Shown here piece after piece: positions 36,101-44,134 of a stretch of 64,000 nucleotides of DNA (position 1 is its first letter; every line of letters starts with the position of its first letter). Source of the stretch: Nannocystis sp. (GTDB lineage Bacteria > Myxococcota_A > Polyangia > Nannocystales > Nannocystaceae); assembly GCA_016712315.1 (NCBI GenBank), contig JADJRG010000013.1:2640001-2704000 (forward strand). The letters run 5' to 3'. A program made the position numbers and the translations under genes. Below the pieces are notes generated by a model, which worked only from the letters and a program-made list of their open reading frames with translations, made no database searches and was not told the DNA's origin.

Positions 36101-36919
36101 ATGCGCGCGCTCGGGCTGGTACACGACGGGTCGGGGTATATCGCCGCGTTGGCGGGGTTCTTCGAGCTGAGCGCGCTGTTCTTCCGCGGGCAGTGGCGGC
36201 GCATGAGCGCGCGCCAGCGAGAGATGCGGCGGGCGCTGGGGGAGTCCGGGGACCGAGTGGCGATGACGTCGCTGCAGGTCGGCTTCTCGGTGTTCACGCT
36301 GCTGGCCGAAGATCGCTGGCAGGAGGCGGAGACGGGGCAGGAGGCGGCGCTCGCGGGGTGGCCCGCGGGGGGCTTCTCGGCGCAGCGCACGTGGGCGTTC
36401 CACGCGGCTCGGGCGACCGATCTCTACGCGGGCGATCCGGAGCGGGCCTGGGCGCGCTGTGAGGCGGCGTGGCCGAGTTATCGACGGATCGCCCGCCACT
36501 CGGGGCCCTTTATCCGGGCGCAAGGGGCGCTGTGGCGCGGCAATGTGGCGCTGATGGGGGCCCTGCCGGGAGCGAGCGGCGATCCGCAGGGGCGGCTGAA
36601 GGTCGCCTCGCAGATGCGCCAGGCGCTCGCGGCGGAGGTCTCGCCGTGGGTGCGGCCGTTCGAGCGCCTGCTCGCCGGCGGGATCGCCCGCGCTCGCGGG
36701 CAGATGGAGCAGGCCGCGGCGGACTACGCGGCGGCGATGACGTTGTTCGAGGGGCGCGGGATGGAGATCTGGTGCGCGGCCGCGCGTTGGCGCCTCGGTG
36801 AGGTGCTGGGCGGGGCGAAGGGGCGGGCGCTGCTGGCGGCCGGGGCGCAGCGGGTGGCGGATGAAGAGGTCGCGTGGCCGGCGCAGATCGTCGCGGCGCT
36901 GGCGCCTGGCTGTAAGTAA
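33158..36919 (+). CDS. Ser/Thr protein kinase with AAA ATPase and helical-repeat domains (PknK-like)
   Basis: 1253 residues, GTG start with AGGA upstream. Kinase: GRGGMG loop at about 54, Lys in ALKTL, HRDIKPSN (172), DFG (about 192), GTPAYIAPE. Then an AAA_16-type ATPase: GLVGRDEHL, Walker A SGPPGHGKS (356), Walker B LVLAIDDLQWGDDDS (478). The remaining 650 residues are Ala/Leu/Arg-rich helical repeats (TPR-like). Same layout as PknK and myxobacterial kinases coupled to regulators. Cytoplasmic, no membrane segment. Divergent from the ECF sigma gene, which may be its target. Confidence 0.92.
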   Translation: MGEVSSGDLDASFGASRPRATKIEAQQLKESVRSRLFGTSVDSPQLGDFTILRRIGRGGMGAVYEASSPRGGRVALKTLRGFSPAALYHLKHEFRALVGLSHENLVSLHKLVVQGDQAFFTMELVHGVDFVRYVRGEEPPRAPLSAEGLLRLRAALPQLVAGVAALHRAGKLHRDIKPSNILVTGTGRVVLLDFGLVRDISEVSALTSSNESFVGTPAYIAPEAASGARLTEAGDWYGLGVVLFEALVGELPFSGTGFQVLVEKCNEAPPRPSSRASGVPADLDALCWALLAREPGQRPAVDALVAQLGGEPAAARREARGPSAGGLVGRDEHLSRLRGAFDAACSRPGPRFVCLSGPPGHGKSALLQVFLEECQQGQDALVLSGRCYTAETVPFRAFDPLIDALTGALLELPPEIVLALLPAEGAALVQLFPVLGRVPGLAACGAPALAEEDRASTLRRACEALRCLLGRLASIRPLVLAIDDLQWGDDDSLALMGELFKPGVSAPILAVFAVRSGDQAGEWILRALSEGCGLPLMYIEVGRLEPEAAVLVAQQRLAASATTAAGPGSAEAIAAESDGSPLLIVEMVRYVCDAGGAPRGRVRLDEVLRERIDALALGLRGLLEVVAVAGLPIELDLAAQIAEPDGRSAALRAAQWAALRSASLVRAGLRGGEDVIEVQHERIRELVLEGIGAGRLRSIHDGLAAALMSRGAAPELLARHLRAAGRLAEALAQTILAGEQAIAALAFRRAISFFNAGLEMSPGAEQARELHRRIGEALVLLGRGVEAAEHFGRASIGAAPAQVLALQRASALVLLRCGEFERGRAAMRAVIDAAGETWPKGQLHTAAALAAARLRLRLRGVSPAKRPDLSQSARIRLEALEAAREGLSSVEPALAALFQARYLLQSLAVGDPDHLAPALAGEAAFLAYFSDSMRPIERLAEARALLRSARSPRARESIELCTGVVEFCRGEWAPCLEALARMRALGLVHDGSGYIAALAGFFELSALFFRGQWRRMSARQREMRRALGESGDRVAMTSLQVGFSVFTLLAEDRWQEAETGQEAALAGWPAGGFSAQRTWAFHAARATDLYAGDPERAWARCEAAWPSYRRIARHSGPFIRAQGALWRGNVALMGALPGASGDPQGRLKVASQMRQALAAEVSPWVRPFERLLAGGIARARGQMEQAAADYAAAMTLFEGRGMEIWCAAARWRLGEVLGGAKGRALLAAGAQRVADEEVAWPAQIVAALAPGCK

Positions 36920-36934
36920 AAAATACGGACAACA

Positions 36935-36964
36935 GAAGAAGAAGCGCCGCCGAGGCGGTGGCGC
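36935..36964 (-). terminator. terminator of the Cys-repeat lipoprotein gene
   Basis: On the minus strand GCGCCACC/GGCGGCGC (36957-36964 with 36944-36951) forms a hairpin followed by TTCTTCTTCTGTT. It lies between the convergent kinase and lipoprotein genes and could also stop the plus-strand transcript, although it lacks a T tail there. Confidence 0.6.
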
Positions 36965-37017
36965 TCGACGGCTCGGTGTCGCCGCGCGAGGCGGCTCAGG
37001 GGGCGCTCAGACGGCGA

Positions 37018-39252
37018 TCAACCGGGGTTGATCGTGCACATGTTCGAGCAGGTGTCGTTGTTGTTGGTGTTGCCGTCGTCGCACGCCTCTCCGGCTTGCA
37101 GGATCCCGTCGCCGCACTTCGGGAGCTTGCAGATGTTGGTGCACGCGTCGTTGTTGACCTGGTTGCCGTCGTCGCACTCCTCGCCGGGCTGCTTGAAGCC
37201 GTCGCCGCAGACGGGGAGCTTGCAGGCGTTGGTGCAGAAGTCGGTGTTGACCTGGTTGCCGTCGTCGCACTGCTCACCGGCCTGCTTGTAGCCGTCGCCG
37301 CAGATCGGCAGCTTGCAGAGGCTAGTGCAGCCGTCGGTGTTGACTTGGTTGCCGTCGTCGCACTGCTCGCCGGGCTGCTGGAAGCCGTCGCCGCAGACGG
37401 GGAGCTTGCACTGGTTGGTGCAGAGGTCGCTGTTGCTCTGGTTGCCGTCGTCGCACTCCTCGCCGGGGCCCTTGAAGCCGTCGCCGCAGGCGGCGAGCTT
37501 GCACTGGTTGGTGCAGAAGTCGAAGTTGCTCTGGTTGCCGTCGTCGCACTGCTCGCCGGGCTGCTTGTAGCCGTCGCCGCAGGCGGCGAGCTTGCACTGG
37601 TTGGTGCAGGCGTCGAGGTTGTTCTGGTTGGCGTCGTCGCACTCCTCGCCGGGGCCTTGGAAGCCGTCGCCGCAGAAGTTGAGGGTGCAGTCGAGCTTGC
37701 AGGTCTTGTTGTTGCCGTTGTTGGGGCCCTCGTCGCACTGCTCGTTGCCCTGCCAGATGTAGCCGTCGCCGCAGGCGGGGTTCTTGCAGTTGAGGAGGCA
37801 GTTGCCGGCGTTGTTGTTGTTGACGCCTTGGTCGCACTGCTCGCCGGGCTGCAGGAAGCCGTCGCCGCAGGCGGGCAGCTTGCAGGCGTTGGTGCAGCCG
37901 TCGTTGTTGTTCTGGTTGCCGTCGTCGCAGGACTCGTTGGGGGCCTTAAAGCCGTCGCCGCAGAAGGCGTTGGTGCAGTCGAGCTTGCAGTAGCCGCTGT
38001 TGGAGTTGGCCTGGCCGTCGTCGCACTGCTCGTTGCCCTGCCAGACGAAGCCGTCGCCGCAGGCGGCGCTCTTGCAGTTGACGAGGCAGGAGCCGGCGTT
38101 GTTGTTCTGGTTGCCGAGGTCGCACTGCTCGCCCTTGCTCATCTGGACGAAGTTGTCGCCGCAGATCGGGAACTTGCAGAGGTCGGTGCAGTTGTCGTCG
38201 TTGTTGCCGTTCTTGCCGTCGTCGCACTCTTCGTTGGGATCCTTGATGCTGTTGCCGCACTCCTCGAGCGTGCAGGTCGGCGAGCAGCCGTCGCCGGCGA
38301 CCTTGTTGCCGTCGTCGCAGCCCTCACCGGGGCCCTTGTCGCCGTCGCCGCAGACGTTGAGCTCGCAGTTGGCCTTGCAGGCCTTGCCCTCGCCGTTGTT
38401 GACGCCTTGGTCGCACTCCTCGTCGCCGGGGGGGAGGTTCCAGACGTAGCCGTCGCCGCAGAGGGCGAGCTTGCACTCGAGGGTGCACTGGGACTGGTTG
38501 CTGTTGTCCGGGCCGTCGTCGCACTGCTCGCCCTTGGGCGGCTGGATGAAGTCGTCGCCGCAGACGGCGTTGGTGCAGTTGTTGGTGCAGAGGTCGAAGT
38601 TGTCGGCGTTGCCGTCGTCGCACTGCTCCATGGGGGAGACGAAGCCGTCGCCGCAGCCCGCGGGTTTACACGCGTCGGTGCACTCGTCCTCGTTGTTGGA
38701 ATTGCCGTCGTCGCAGCCCTCACCGGGGCCTTGGAAGCCGTCGCCGCAGACGTTGGGGGTGCAGTCGAGCTTGCAGGCGTTTTGGTCGGCGTTGTCGGCG
38801 CCGTTGTCGCACTCCTCCTTGGGGCTCTTGTCGCCGTCGCCGCAGATGTTGCTCTGGCACATGAGGTTGCACTCTTGGCCAGGGCCGTTGTTCGCGCCGT
38901 CGTCGCACTCCTCGCCCTCCTTGGGGTCGACGACGCCGTCGCCGCAGGGGGTGCCGCCCATGCTGCCGCCGCCGGTGGGGTCGGTGGTGGTGGTGGTGCC
39001 GCCTTGGGAGTCGCTCATGGAGCCGCCGAGGGACTCCTCCGTGCCTCCCATCGACTGGCTGCCGCCGTCGGTGTCGCTCTCGCTGACGCTCGCGGTGCCG
39101 GTGGCGCTCTCGCCGGTGGTGCTGCTCTGGCTCTCCCCCGCGGTGTCGGAGACCTTACCGCCGCTGTCGCCGCTACAGCCGAGGAAGGCGCAGGCGGCGA
39201 GGGTGAGCAAGGCGGTGGAGACGGAGGTGAGGGATCGCTTGTGTAGGTGCAT
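37018..39252 (-). CDS. Cys-rich repeat lipoprotein (DUF4215-type, DDGN repeats)
   Basis: 744 residues. Signal peptide and lipobox AFLGC, then a Ser/Thr/Gly linker to about residue 90, then about 18 repeats of 30-40 residues: CGDGFxQPGExCDDGNQxNxDxCTxxCKL. Each repeat carries four to five cysteines and an acidic CDDGN loop, which suggests disulfide knots with bound Ca2+. Such proteins are surface-displayed in Myxococcota; adhesion or structural roles are proposed but not proven. Start ATG 39252 is selected for the signal peptide. Confidence 0.9.
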   Translation of the reverse strand: MHLHKRSLTSVSTALLTLAACAFLGCSGDSGGKVSDTAGESQSSTTGESATGTASVSESDTDGGSQSMGGTEESLGGSMSDSQGGTTTTTDPTGGGSMGGTPCGDGVVDPKEGEECDDGANNGPGQECNLMCQSNICGDGDKSPKEECDNGADNADQNACKLDCTPNVCGDGFQGPGEGCDDGNSNNEDECTDACKPAGCGDGFVSPMEQCDDGNADNFDLCTNNCTNAVCGDDFIQPPKGEQCDDGPDNSNQSQCTLECKLALCGDGYVWNLPPGDEECDQGVNNGEGKACKANCELNVCGDGDKGPGEGCDDGNKVAGDGCSPTCTLEECGNSIKDPNEECDDGKNGNNDDNCTDLCKFPICGDNFVQMSKGEQCDLGNQNNNAGSCLVNCKSAACGDGFVWQGNEQCDDGQANSNSGYCKLDCTNAFCGDGFKAPNESCDDGNQNNNDGCTNACKLPACGDGFLQPGEQCDQGVNNNNAGNCLLNCKNPACGDGYIWQGNEQCDEGPNNGNNKTCKLDCTLNFCGDGFQGPGEECDDANQNNLDACTNQCKLAACGDGYKQPGEQCDDGNQSNFDFCTNQCKLAACGDGFKGPGEECDDGNQSNSDLCTNQCKLPVCGDGFQQPGEQCDDGNQVNTDGCTSLCKLPICGDGYKQAGEQCDDGNQVNTDFCTNACKLPVCGDGFKQPGEECDDGNQVNNDACTNICKLPKCGDGILQAGEACDDGNTNNNDTCSNMCTINPG
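37070..38940. repeat. degenerate tandem repeat of about 90-120 bp (Cys-rich units)
   Basis: Units start at gttgccgtcgtcgcactgctcgc and related forms, separated by about 90-120 bp. Divergence between units is mild in the middle (37070-37700) and larger at both ends, consistent with expansion from a central block. It is coding sequence and not a CRISPR array. Confidence 0.9.
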
Positions 39253-39483
39253 AGGCTGAGGATCCTGGTTGAGGGGCAAACTTTGACACCGGCACGGTAA
39301 CGTATTGCCGACATCTTCACGCGCGCGGCTGCTCCCGCGCGGTTGTCCATTTCTTAGGACAAGCGTCGGCCGGCACCCGGGCGGATCAACGCGCGGGTCC
39401 GTTCGAGGCGCATAAAGACGAGGACGCCAGGCTCTCGCCGGGCGCCCTCGCCACGCTCGCGCTCGCGATCGCGGCTGCGCCGC

Positions 39484-40671
39484 CTAGACGCCGCTGAGGC
39501 AGCCGTCGCAGACGGTGATGTTGCCGCGCTTCTCCGAATTCGGGGCGTCGGTGGCGCTCTCGACGTAGTCCTCGGGGCCGTTGTTGTAGAAGACCGCCTC
39601 GCAGCCGTTGGAGACGGCCGAGATCGCGTACCCGGCGCCGTTGGGGGCGGACGGGCCGGGATAATTGAGCACGATGTCGGCCTTCCACGGGGTTTCCGCG
39701 CTCTGCGTGAACTCGCAGCTCGGGGCGGCGCAGGTCGGCATGGTCGCGGTGCAGTAGAGAGCGGGGTCGGCGTTGGTCTGGCCGTTCTTGTCGTTGCGCA
39801 GGCCGATCGACGACCAGACGCTGCTGGTCGGCATGTCGATGGTGATCTCGCCGGCGTACGGGTCGAGGGCCTCGACCTTGAGGTTGCCGAAGCTCTGACA
39901 GGGGCAGTCCTTACTCCACGGCGCGGGCGCGCCCTCAACCTGGAAGGTGTTGCAGGCGTCGATCTGCTGGGCGGTGCAGGTGGGGCCGGGGGTGAGCTCG
40001 CGGCAGAAGTGAATGTCGGCGCGGCCGCTCGAGAGCTTGATGTCGGCGCTGCCGCAGAAGTTGGTGAGCTTGACGTCGCCGCGGAGCTTGTAGTTGGGCT
40101 CCTCGGTGTTGTCCTCGGTGGCGATGTTGATCTTCTGGCGGTAGGCCTTGGGCAGGTGGACGCGGAGATCCGCGCCGGTGCGCACGGGCTGGCTCTGGCC
40201 GTCGTAGTAGACGTAGACGGCGCAGGCGTCCTGCCACACGTCGCCGGCGGTGCAGTCGAGCGTGGGGTCCATCTCCGACGGCCGCTGCGGGTTGGAGGAG
40301 GTCGCGTAGGCCCAGAGGGACATCTTCGCGGCGGTCTCGTCGGCCTCCGCTTGGTTGCGCTGCCAGGTGTAGCGGCGCATCTCGATGGTGATCGCCTCGG
40401 CGTCGAGGTCGAAGAGGACCTCGATGTCGCCGCGGTTGGCGAAGTTGGACATCGCCGCGTTGCCGACCCGCCGGCCGATGGTCAAGCTCTTGACGTCCGC
40501 GAGCGGGAAGGGCCGGTTGTCGACGACGGTCTTCCACTCCTCGCGGAAGGGGCTGTCGCCGGTGAGCCCGCTGTCGTCGTCGCCGCTGTTGCCGCTGCAA
40601 CTGAGGGTGGCGGTGAGGGCGGCGACGGCGAGGGCGCTACCGAACAGGGGGGCCAGCGTTGCTTTCTTCAT
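39484..40671 (-). CDS. lipoprotein of unknown function
   Basis: 395 residues. Signal peptide with TATLSC lipobox and a short acidic linker; the mature part is rich in aromatic and polar residues with at least a dozen cysteines, some in pairs (KDCPCQSFG, TVCDGC near the C-terminus). No known domain. Start ATG 40671 is preceded by GGAGC at a good distance. It diverges from ileS; the 148-bp gap should hold both promoters. Confidence 0.7.
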   Translation of the reverse strand: MKKATLAPLFGSALAVAALTATLSCSGNSGDDDSGLTGDSPFREEWKTVVDNRPFPLADVKSLTIGRRVGNAAMSNFANRGDIEVLFDLDAEAITIEMRRYTWQRNQAEADETAAKMSLWAYATSSNPQRPSEMDPTLDCTAGDVWQDACAVYVYYDGQSQPVRTGADLRVHLPKAYRQKINIATEDNTEEPNYKLRGDVKLTNFCGSADIKLSSGRADIHFCRELTPGPTCTAQQIDACNTFQVEGAPAPWSKDCPCQSFGNLKVEALDPYAGEITIDMPTSSVWSSIGLRNDKNGQTNADPALYCTATMPTCAAPSCEFTQSAETPWKADIVLNYPGPSAPNGAGYAISAVSNGCEAVFYNNGPEDYVESATDAPNSEKRGNITVCDGCLSGV

Positions 40672-40819
40672 GGTGCTCCGTGCGATCGAGAGGGCGAGGA
40701 TAGCGTGACGCGGCGACGGCCACAATCCAGGGTTGGCGCGAGCTGGCCGCTTTTCGGGCTTGACCAGCGGGGGGCCGGCGGGCCATGCACGCAGGCGCCG
40801 CTCTTCTTTGAGGTCTCTG

Positions 40820-43800
40820 ATGTCGAACGTACGTGCACAGCCTCCCTCCTCCGCGCCCGCTGAGGGCCTGCGCCCGCCGCCTGGCCAGCTCGACCTGCCC
40901 GCGCTCGAGCGGGAGATCTTGGCGCTGTGGGCCGAGGGGAAGATCGAGGAGCGCTGCTTGCAGACCTCCCAGGCGGGCCGCAAGAGCTATGTGTTCTTCG
41001 ACGGGCCGCCCTTCGCGACCGGGCTGCCTCACTACGGCCACTTGCTGGCCGGCACGATCAAGGACGTGGTGCCGCGCTTCTGGTACATGCGCGGCTATCA
41101 GGTGGAGCGCCGCTTCGGCTGGGACTGCCACGGGCTGCCGATCGAGAACCTGATCGAGAATGAGCTGGGGGTGCACGGGCGGGCGGAGATCGAGGCGCTG
41201 GGGGTGCCGGCGTTCAACGCGGCCTGCCGCGCGGGGGTGCTGCGCTTCACCAAGGAGTGGGAGGCGGTGGTCAAGCGGATGGGTCGATGGGTCGACTTCC
41301 GCGACGACTACAAGACGATGGACGCGTCGTTCATGGAGAGCGTGTGGTGGACGTTCTCGCAGCTGTGGGCGAAGGGGCTGATCTACGAGGGCTATCGGGT
41401 GCAGCCGGTGTCGCCCGCGCTGGGTACGCCGCTGTCGAACTTCGAGGTGGCGCAAGGGCCACAAGAGCGCGACCCGGTGACGCGTAAGGACGGGCACCGC
41501 CGCCGCCAAGACCCGAGCGTGACCGTGCGCTTCGCGCTGGAGGACGAGCCGGGGGCGTCGCTGTGGGCGTGGACGACGACGCCTTGGACGCTGCCGTCGA
41601 ACCTGGCGCTGGCGGTCCACCCCGAGGTCGAGTACGTGAAGGTGAGGGTGCTGGCGAGCGGCGAGGTGGCGTACCTCGAGCCGGGGCGGCTGGCGGACTA
41701 CCAGGCGCGCGGGCGGATCGGCGAGGTGGAGGTGCTGGCGCGGCTGCGCGGCGCGGCGCTGGTGGGGCGGCCGTACGCGCCGCTGCTGCCGTACTTCGCG
41801 CGCTATCGGGAGCGTGAGGACGGCAGCCGCTGGGCGTTTAGGGTGGTGGCGGCGACGTACGTGACGACCGAGAGCGGCACGGGGATCGTCCACCAGGCGC
41901 CAGCCTTCGGGGAGGACGACTACGCGGTCGGGCTGGCGGAGGGGCTGCCGCTGGTCAACCCGCTGAGCTTGAACGGGATCTTCGACGAGAGCGTGCCGGA
42001 CTTCGCGGGCATGTTCGCGAAGGACGCGGATAAGGCGATCCTGGCGCGGCTGCGGGCGGAGGAGAAGATCGTCGATCTGGACGTGATCGTCCACGCATAT
42101 CCGCACTGCTACCGCACCGAGCAGCCGCTGCTGTATATGGCGATCTCGACGTGGTTCATGGACGTGGAGCGGCTGCGTGACCGGCTCGTCGAGCAGAATA
42201 GGGCGATCCGCTGGGTGCCAGAGCACGTCGGGGTCGGGCGCTTCGGCAACTGGCTCGAGAACGCGCGCGACTGGAACCTCTCCCGCAACCGCTACTGGGG
42301 GACGCCGCTGCCGATCTGGCGCTGCGACCAGGACCCAAAGGACATGGTGTGCGTGGGCTCGGTGGCGGAGCTCGAGCGGCTGGCGGGGCTGCCCGCGGGG
42401 TCGATCACGGACCTGCACCGCGAGCACATCGACGGGATCGCGTGGCCGTCGAAGGCGGGCGGGACGATGCGCAGGGTGGCGGAGGTGTTCGACTGCTGGT
42501 TCGAGTCCGGGTCGATGCCGTACAGCCAGAACCACTACCCGTTCGACGCGGCGAAGAAGGCGTACGTGGAGGCGAACCTGCCCGCGGACTTCATCGCCGA
42601 GGGGCTCGACCAGACGCGGGGGTGGTTCTACACGCTGCACGTGCTGTCGACGGCGCTCTTCGACCGGCCGGCGTTCCGCAACGTGATCGTCAACGGGCTG
42701 ATCCTGGCGGCCGACGGCAAGAAGATGTCGAAGCGCCTGAAAAATTACCCGGACCCGATGGCGGTGATCGAGGGGTACGGGGCGGACGCGCTGCGGGCGT
42801 ACTTGATCTCGTCGGCGGTGGTGCGGGCGGAGCCGATGCGTTTCGGCAAGAACGCGCAGGACACGAGCGGCGAGTGCGTGCGCGAGGTGGTGCGGGCGGC
42901 GATCCTGCCGCTGTGGAGCGCGTACAACTTCTTGGCGACGTACGCGCGGGCGGACGGCTGGCAGCCGAGCGCCGCGGACCTGAACTTTAAGCCAGAAGGA
43001 GACCTGGACCGGTGGATCCTCTCGCGGGTGCAGGGCTTCACCGGCGAGCTGATCGCGGAGTTCGAGGCGTACGCGCTGTGGAACGTGGTGCCGGCGTTCC
43101 TGCGGCTCTGTGACGACCTGAACAATTGGTACATCCGCCGCGGCCGGCGGCGGTACTGGCGGGCGAAGGGGGCGGAGACGGACAAGCAGGCGGCGTACGC
43201 GACGCTCTTCCGCGTGCTGGTGACGATCTGCCAGGCGATGGCGCCGGTGCTGCCGTTCTTCTGCGAATTCCTGCACCAGCGGCTGCTGGTCGACACGGGG
43301 ATCGCGGGGCCAGGGGAGGAGAGCGTGCACTTGATGCGCTTCCCCGAGCCTGAGGCGGCGCTGCGTGATCCGGCGCTGGAGGAGGCGGTGGCGGCGGTGC
43401 GGCGCGCGGTGGCGGTGGCGCAGGCGCTGCGCGAGAAGGAGGGGGTGGCGGTGCGGCGGCCGCTGCCGTCGTTGACGGTGGCGACGCGCTCGCCGGCGCT
43501 GGCGGCGGCGCTGCGGCACTTCGAGGCGGACGTGCTGGGCGAGCTGAACGTGAAGGCGCTGGCGATCACGAGCGACGACGCGGAGCTGGTGGAGCTGAAG
43601 GCGAAGGCGAACTTCAAGACGCTGGGCAAGCGGCTCGGGGGGAAGATGAAGGCGATCGCGGCGGCGGTGGCCGAGCTGGACAGCGCGGCGCTGCGCGGGC
43701 TGGCTGGCGGCGGCTCGATCACGGTGGAGGGCGAGGTGCTGCGCGGCGAGGACGTGCTGCTGGTGCGTGAGCCGCGGGCGGGGCGGGCGATCGCCTCGGA

Positions 43801-44134
43801 GGGGGACGTGACGGTGATGCTGGACTTGACGATCACGCCGGAGCTGGCGCGGGAGGGGCTGGCGCGCGAGCTGATCAACAGGGTCTCGAGCCTGCGCAAA
43901 CAAGCCGGCCTCGAGGTCAGCCAGCGGATCTTGCTGTACGCGCAGGCGCCGGCGGACGGGGCGCTGGCGGCGGCGCTGGCGGACCCGGCGATGGCGGCGA
44001 TGATCCGCGCGGAGACGCTGAGCGAGGCGATCGTCGGCGTGGCGCCGGCGGGCGCGGTTGTCCGGTCCGAGGACTCGATCGACGGGGAGGCGCTGACGCT
44101 GGCGCTCGAGGCGATCGCGGAGGTCGCGTCGTGA
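40820..44134 (+). CDS. ileS: isoleucyl-tRNA synthetase, eukaryote-like (IleS2) type
   Basis: 1104 residues. Class I signatures: HYGH in GLPHYGHLLAGTIKD (about residue 71) and KMSKR in DGKKMSKRLKN (about 637). The editing domain (TTTPWTLPSNLAL, GTGIVHQAPAFGEDDY) is present. KMSKR-LKNYPDP and the overall length fit the eukaryote-like IleS2 clade, whose bacterial members are often mupirocin-tolerant. It charges tRNA-Ile in the cytoplasm. RBS GAGG at 40810-40813 sets the start. It overlaps hisS by GTGA. Confidence 0.95.
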   Translation: MSNVRAQPPSSAPAEGLRPPPGQLDLPALEREILALWAEGKIEERCLQTSQAGRKSYVFFDGPPFATGLPHYGHLLAGTIKDVVPRFWYMRGYQVERRFGWDCHGLPIENLIENELGVHGRAEIEALGVPAFNAACRAGVLRFTKEWEAVVKRMGRWVDFRDDYKTMDASFMESVWWTFSQLWAKGLIYEGYRVQPVSPALGTPLSNFEVAQGPQERDPVTRKDGHRRRQDPSVTVRFALEDEPGASLWAWTTTPWTLPSNLALAVHPEVEYVKVRVLASGEVAYLEPGRLADYQARGRIGEVEVLARLRGAALVGRPYAPLLPYFARYREREDGSRWAFRVVAATYVTTESGTGIVHQAPAFGEDDYAVGLAEGLPLVNPLSLNGIFDESVPDFAGMFAKDADKAILARLRAEEKIVDLDVIVHAYPHCYRTEQPLLYMAISTWFMDVERLRDRLVEQNRAIRWVPEHVGVGRFGNWLENARDWNLSRNRYWGTPLPIWRCDQDPKDMVCVGSVAELERLAGLPAGSITDLHREHIDGIAWPSKAGGTMRRVAEVFDCWFESGSMPYSQNHYPFDAAKKAYVEANLPADFIAEGLDQTRGWFYTLHVLSTALFDRPAFRNVIVNGLILAADGKKMSKRLKNYPDPMAVIEGYGADALRAYLISSAVVRAEPMRFGKNAQDTSGECVREVVRAAILPLWSAYNFLATYARADGWQPSAADLNFKPEGDLDRWILSRVQGFTGELIAEFEAYALWNVVPAFLRLCDDLNNWYIRRGRRRYWRAKGAETDKQAAYATLFRVLVTICQAMAPVLPFFCEFLHQRLLVDTGIAGPGEESVHLMRFPEPEAALRDPALEEAVAAVRRAVAVAQALREKEGVAVRRPLPSLTVATRSPALAAALRHFEADVLGELNVKALAITSDDAELVELKAKANFKTLGKRLGGKMKAIAAAVAELDSAALRGLAGGGSITVEGEVLRGEDVLLVREPRAGRAIASEGDVTVMLDLTITPELAREGLARELINRVSSLRKQAGLEVSQRILLYAQAPADGALAAALADPAMAAMIRAETLSEAIVGVAPAGAVVRSEDSIDGEALTLALEAIAEVAS

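Noticed and set aside
37070..38940. Possible CRISPR array because of regular spacing
   Set aside because: Units are degenerate protein-coding repeats in one open frame, with no constant direct repeat separated by unique spacers and no cas genes.
36958..39246. A 760-codon plus-strand open frame with VVALLAGL-type repeats opposite the Cys-rich lipoprotein
   Set aside because: It mirrors the repeats of the minus-strand gene; the minus strand has signal peptide, lipobox and spaced Cys, the plus strand only low-complexity sequence.
40637..43903. A roughly 1090-codon minus-strand frame opposite ileS
   Set aside because: His/Arg/Pro/Gln-rich shadow without domains; ileS is unmistakable.
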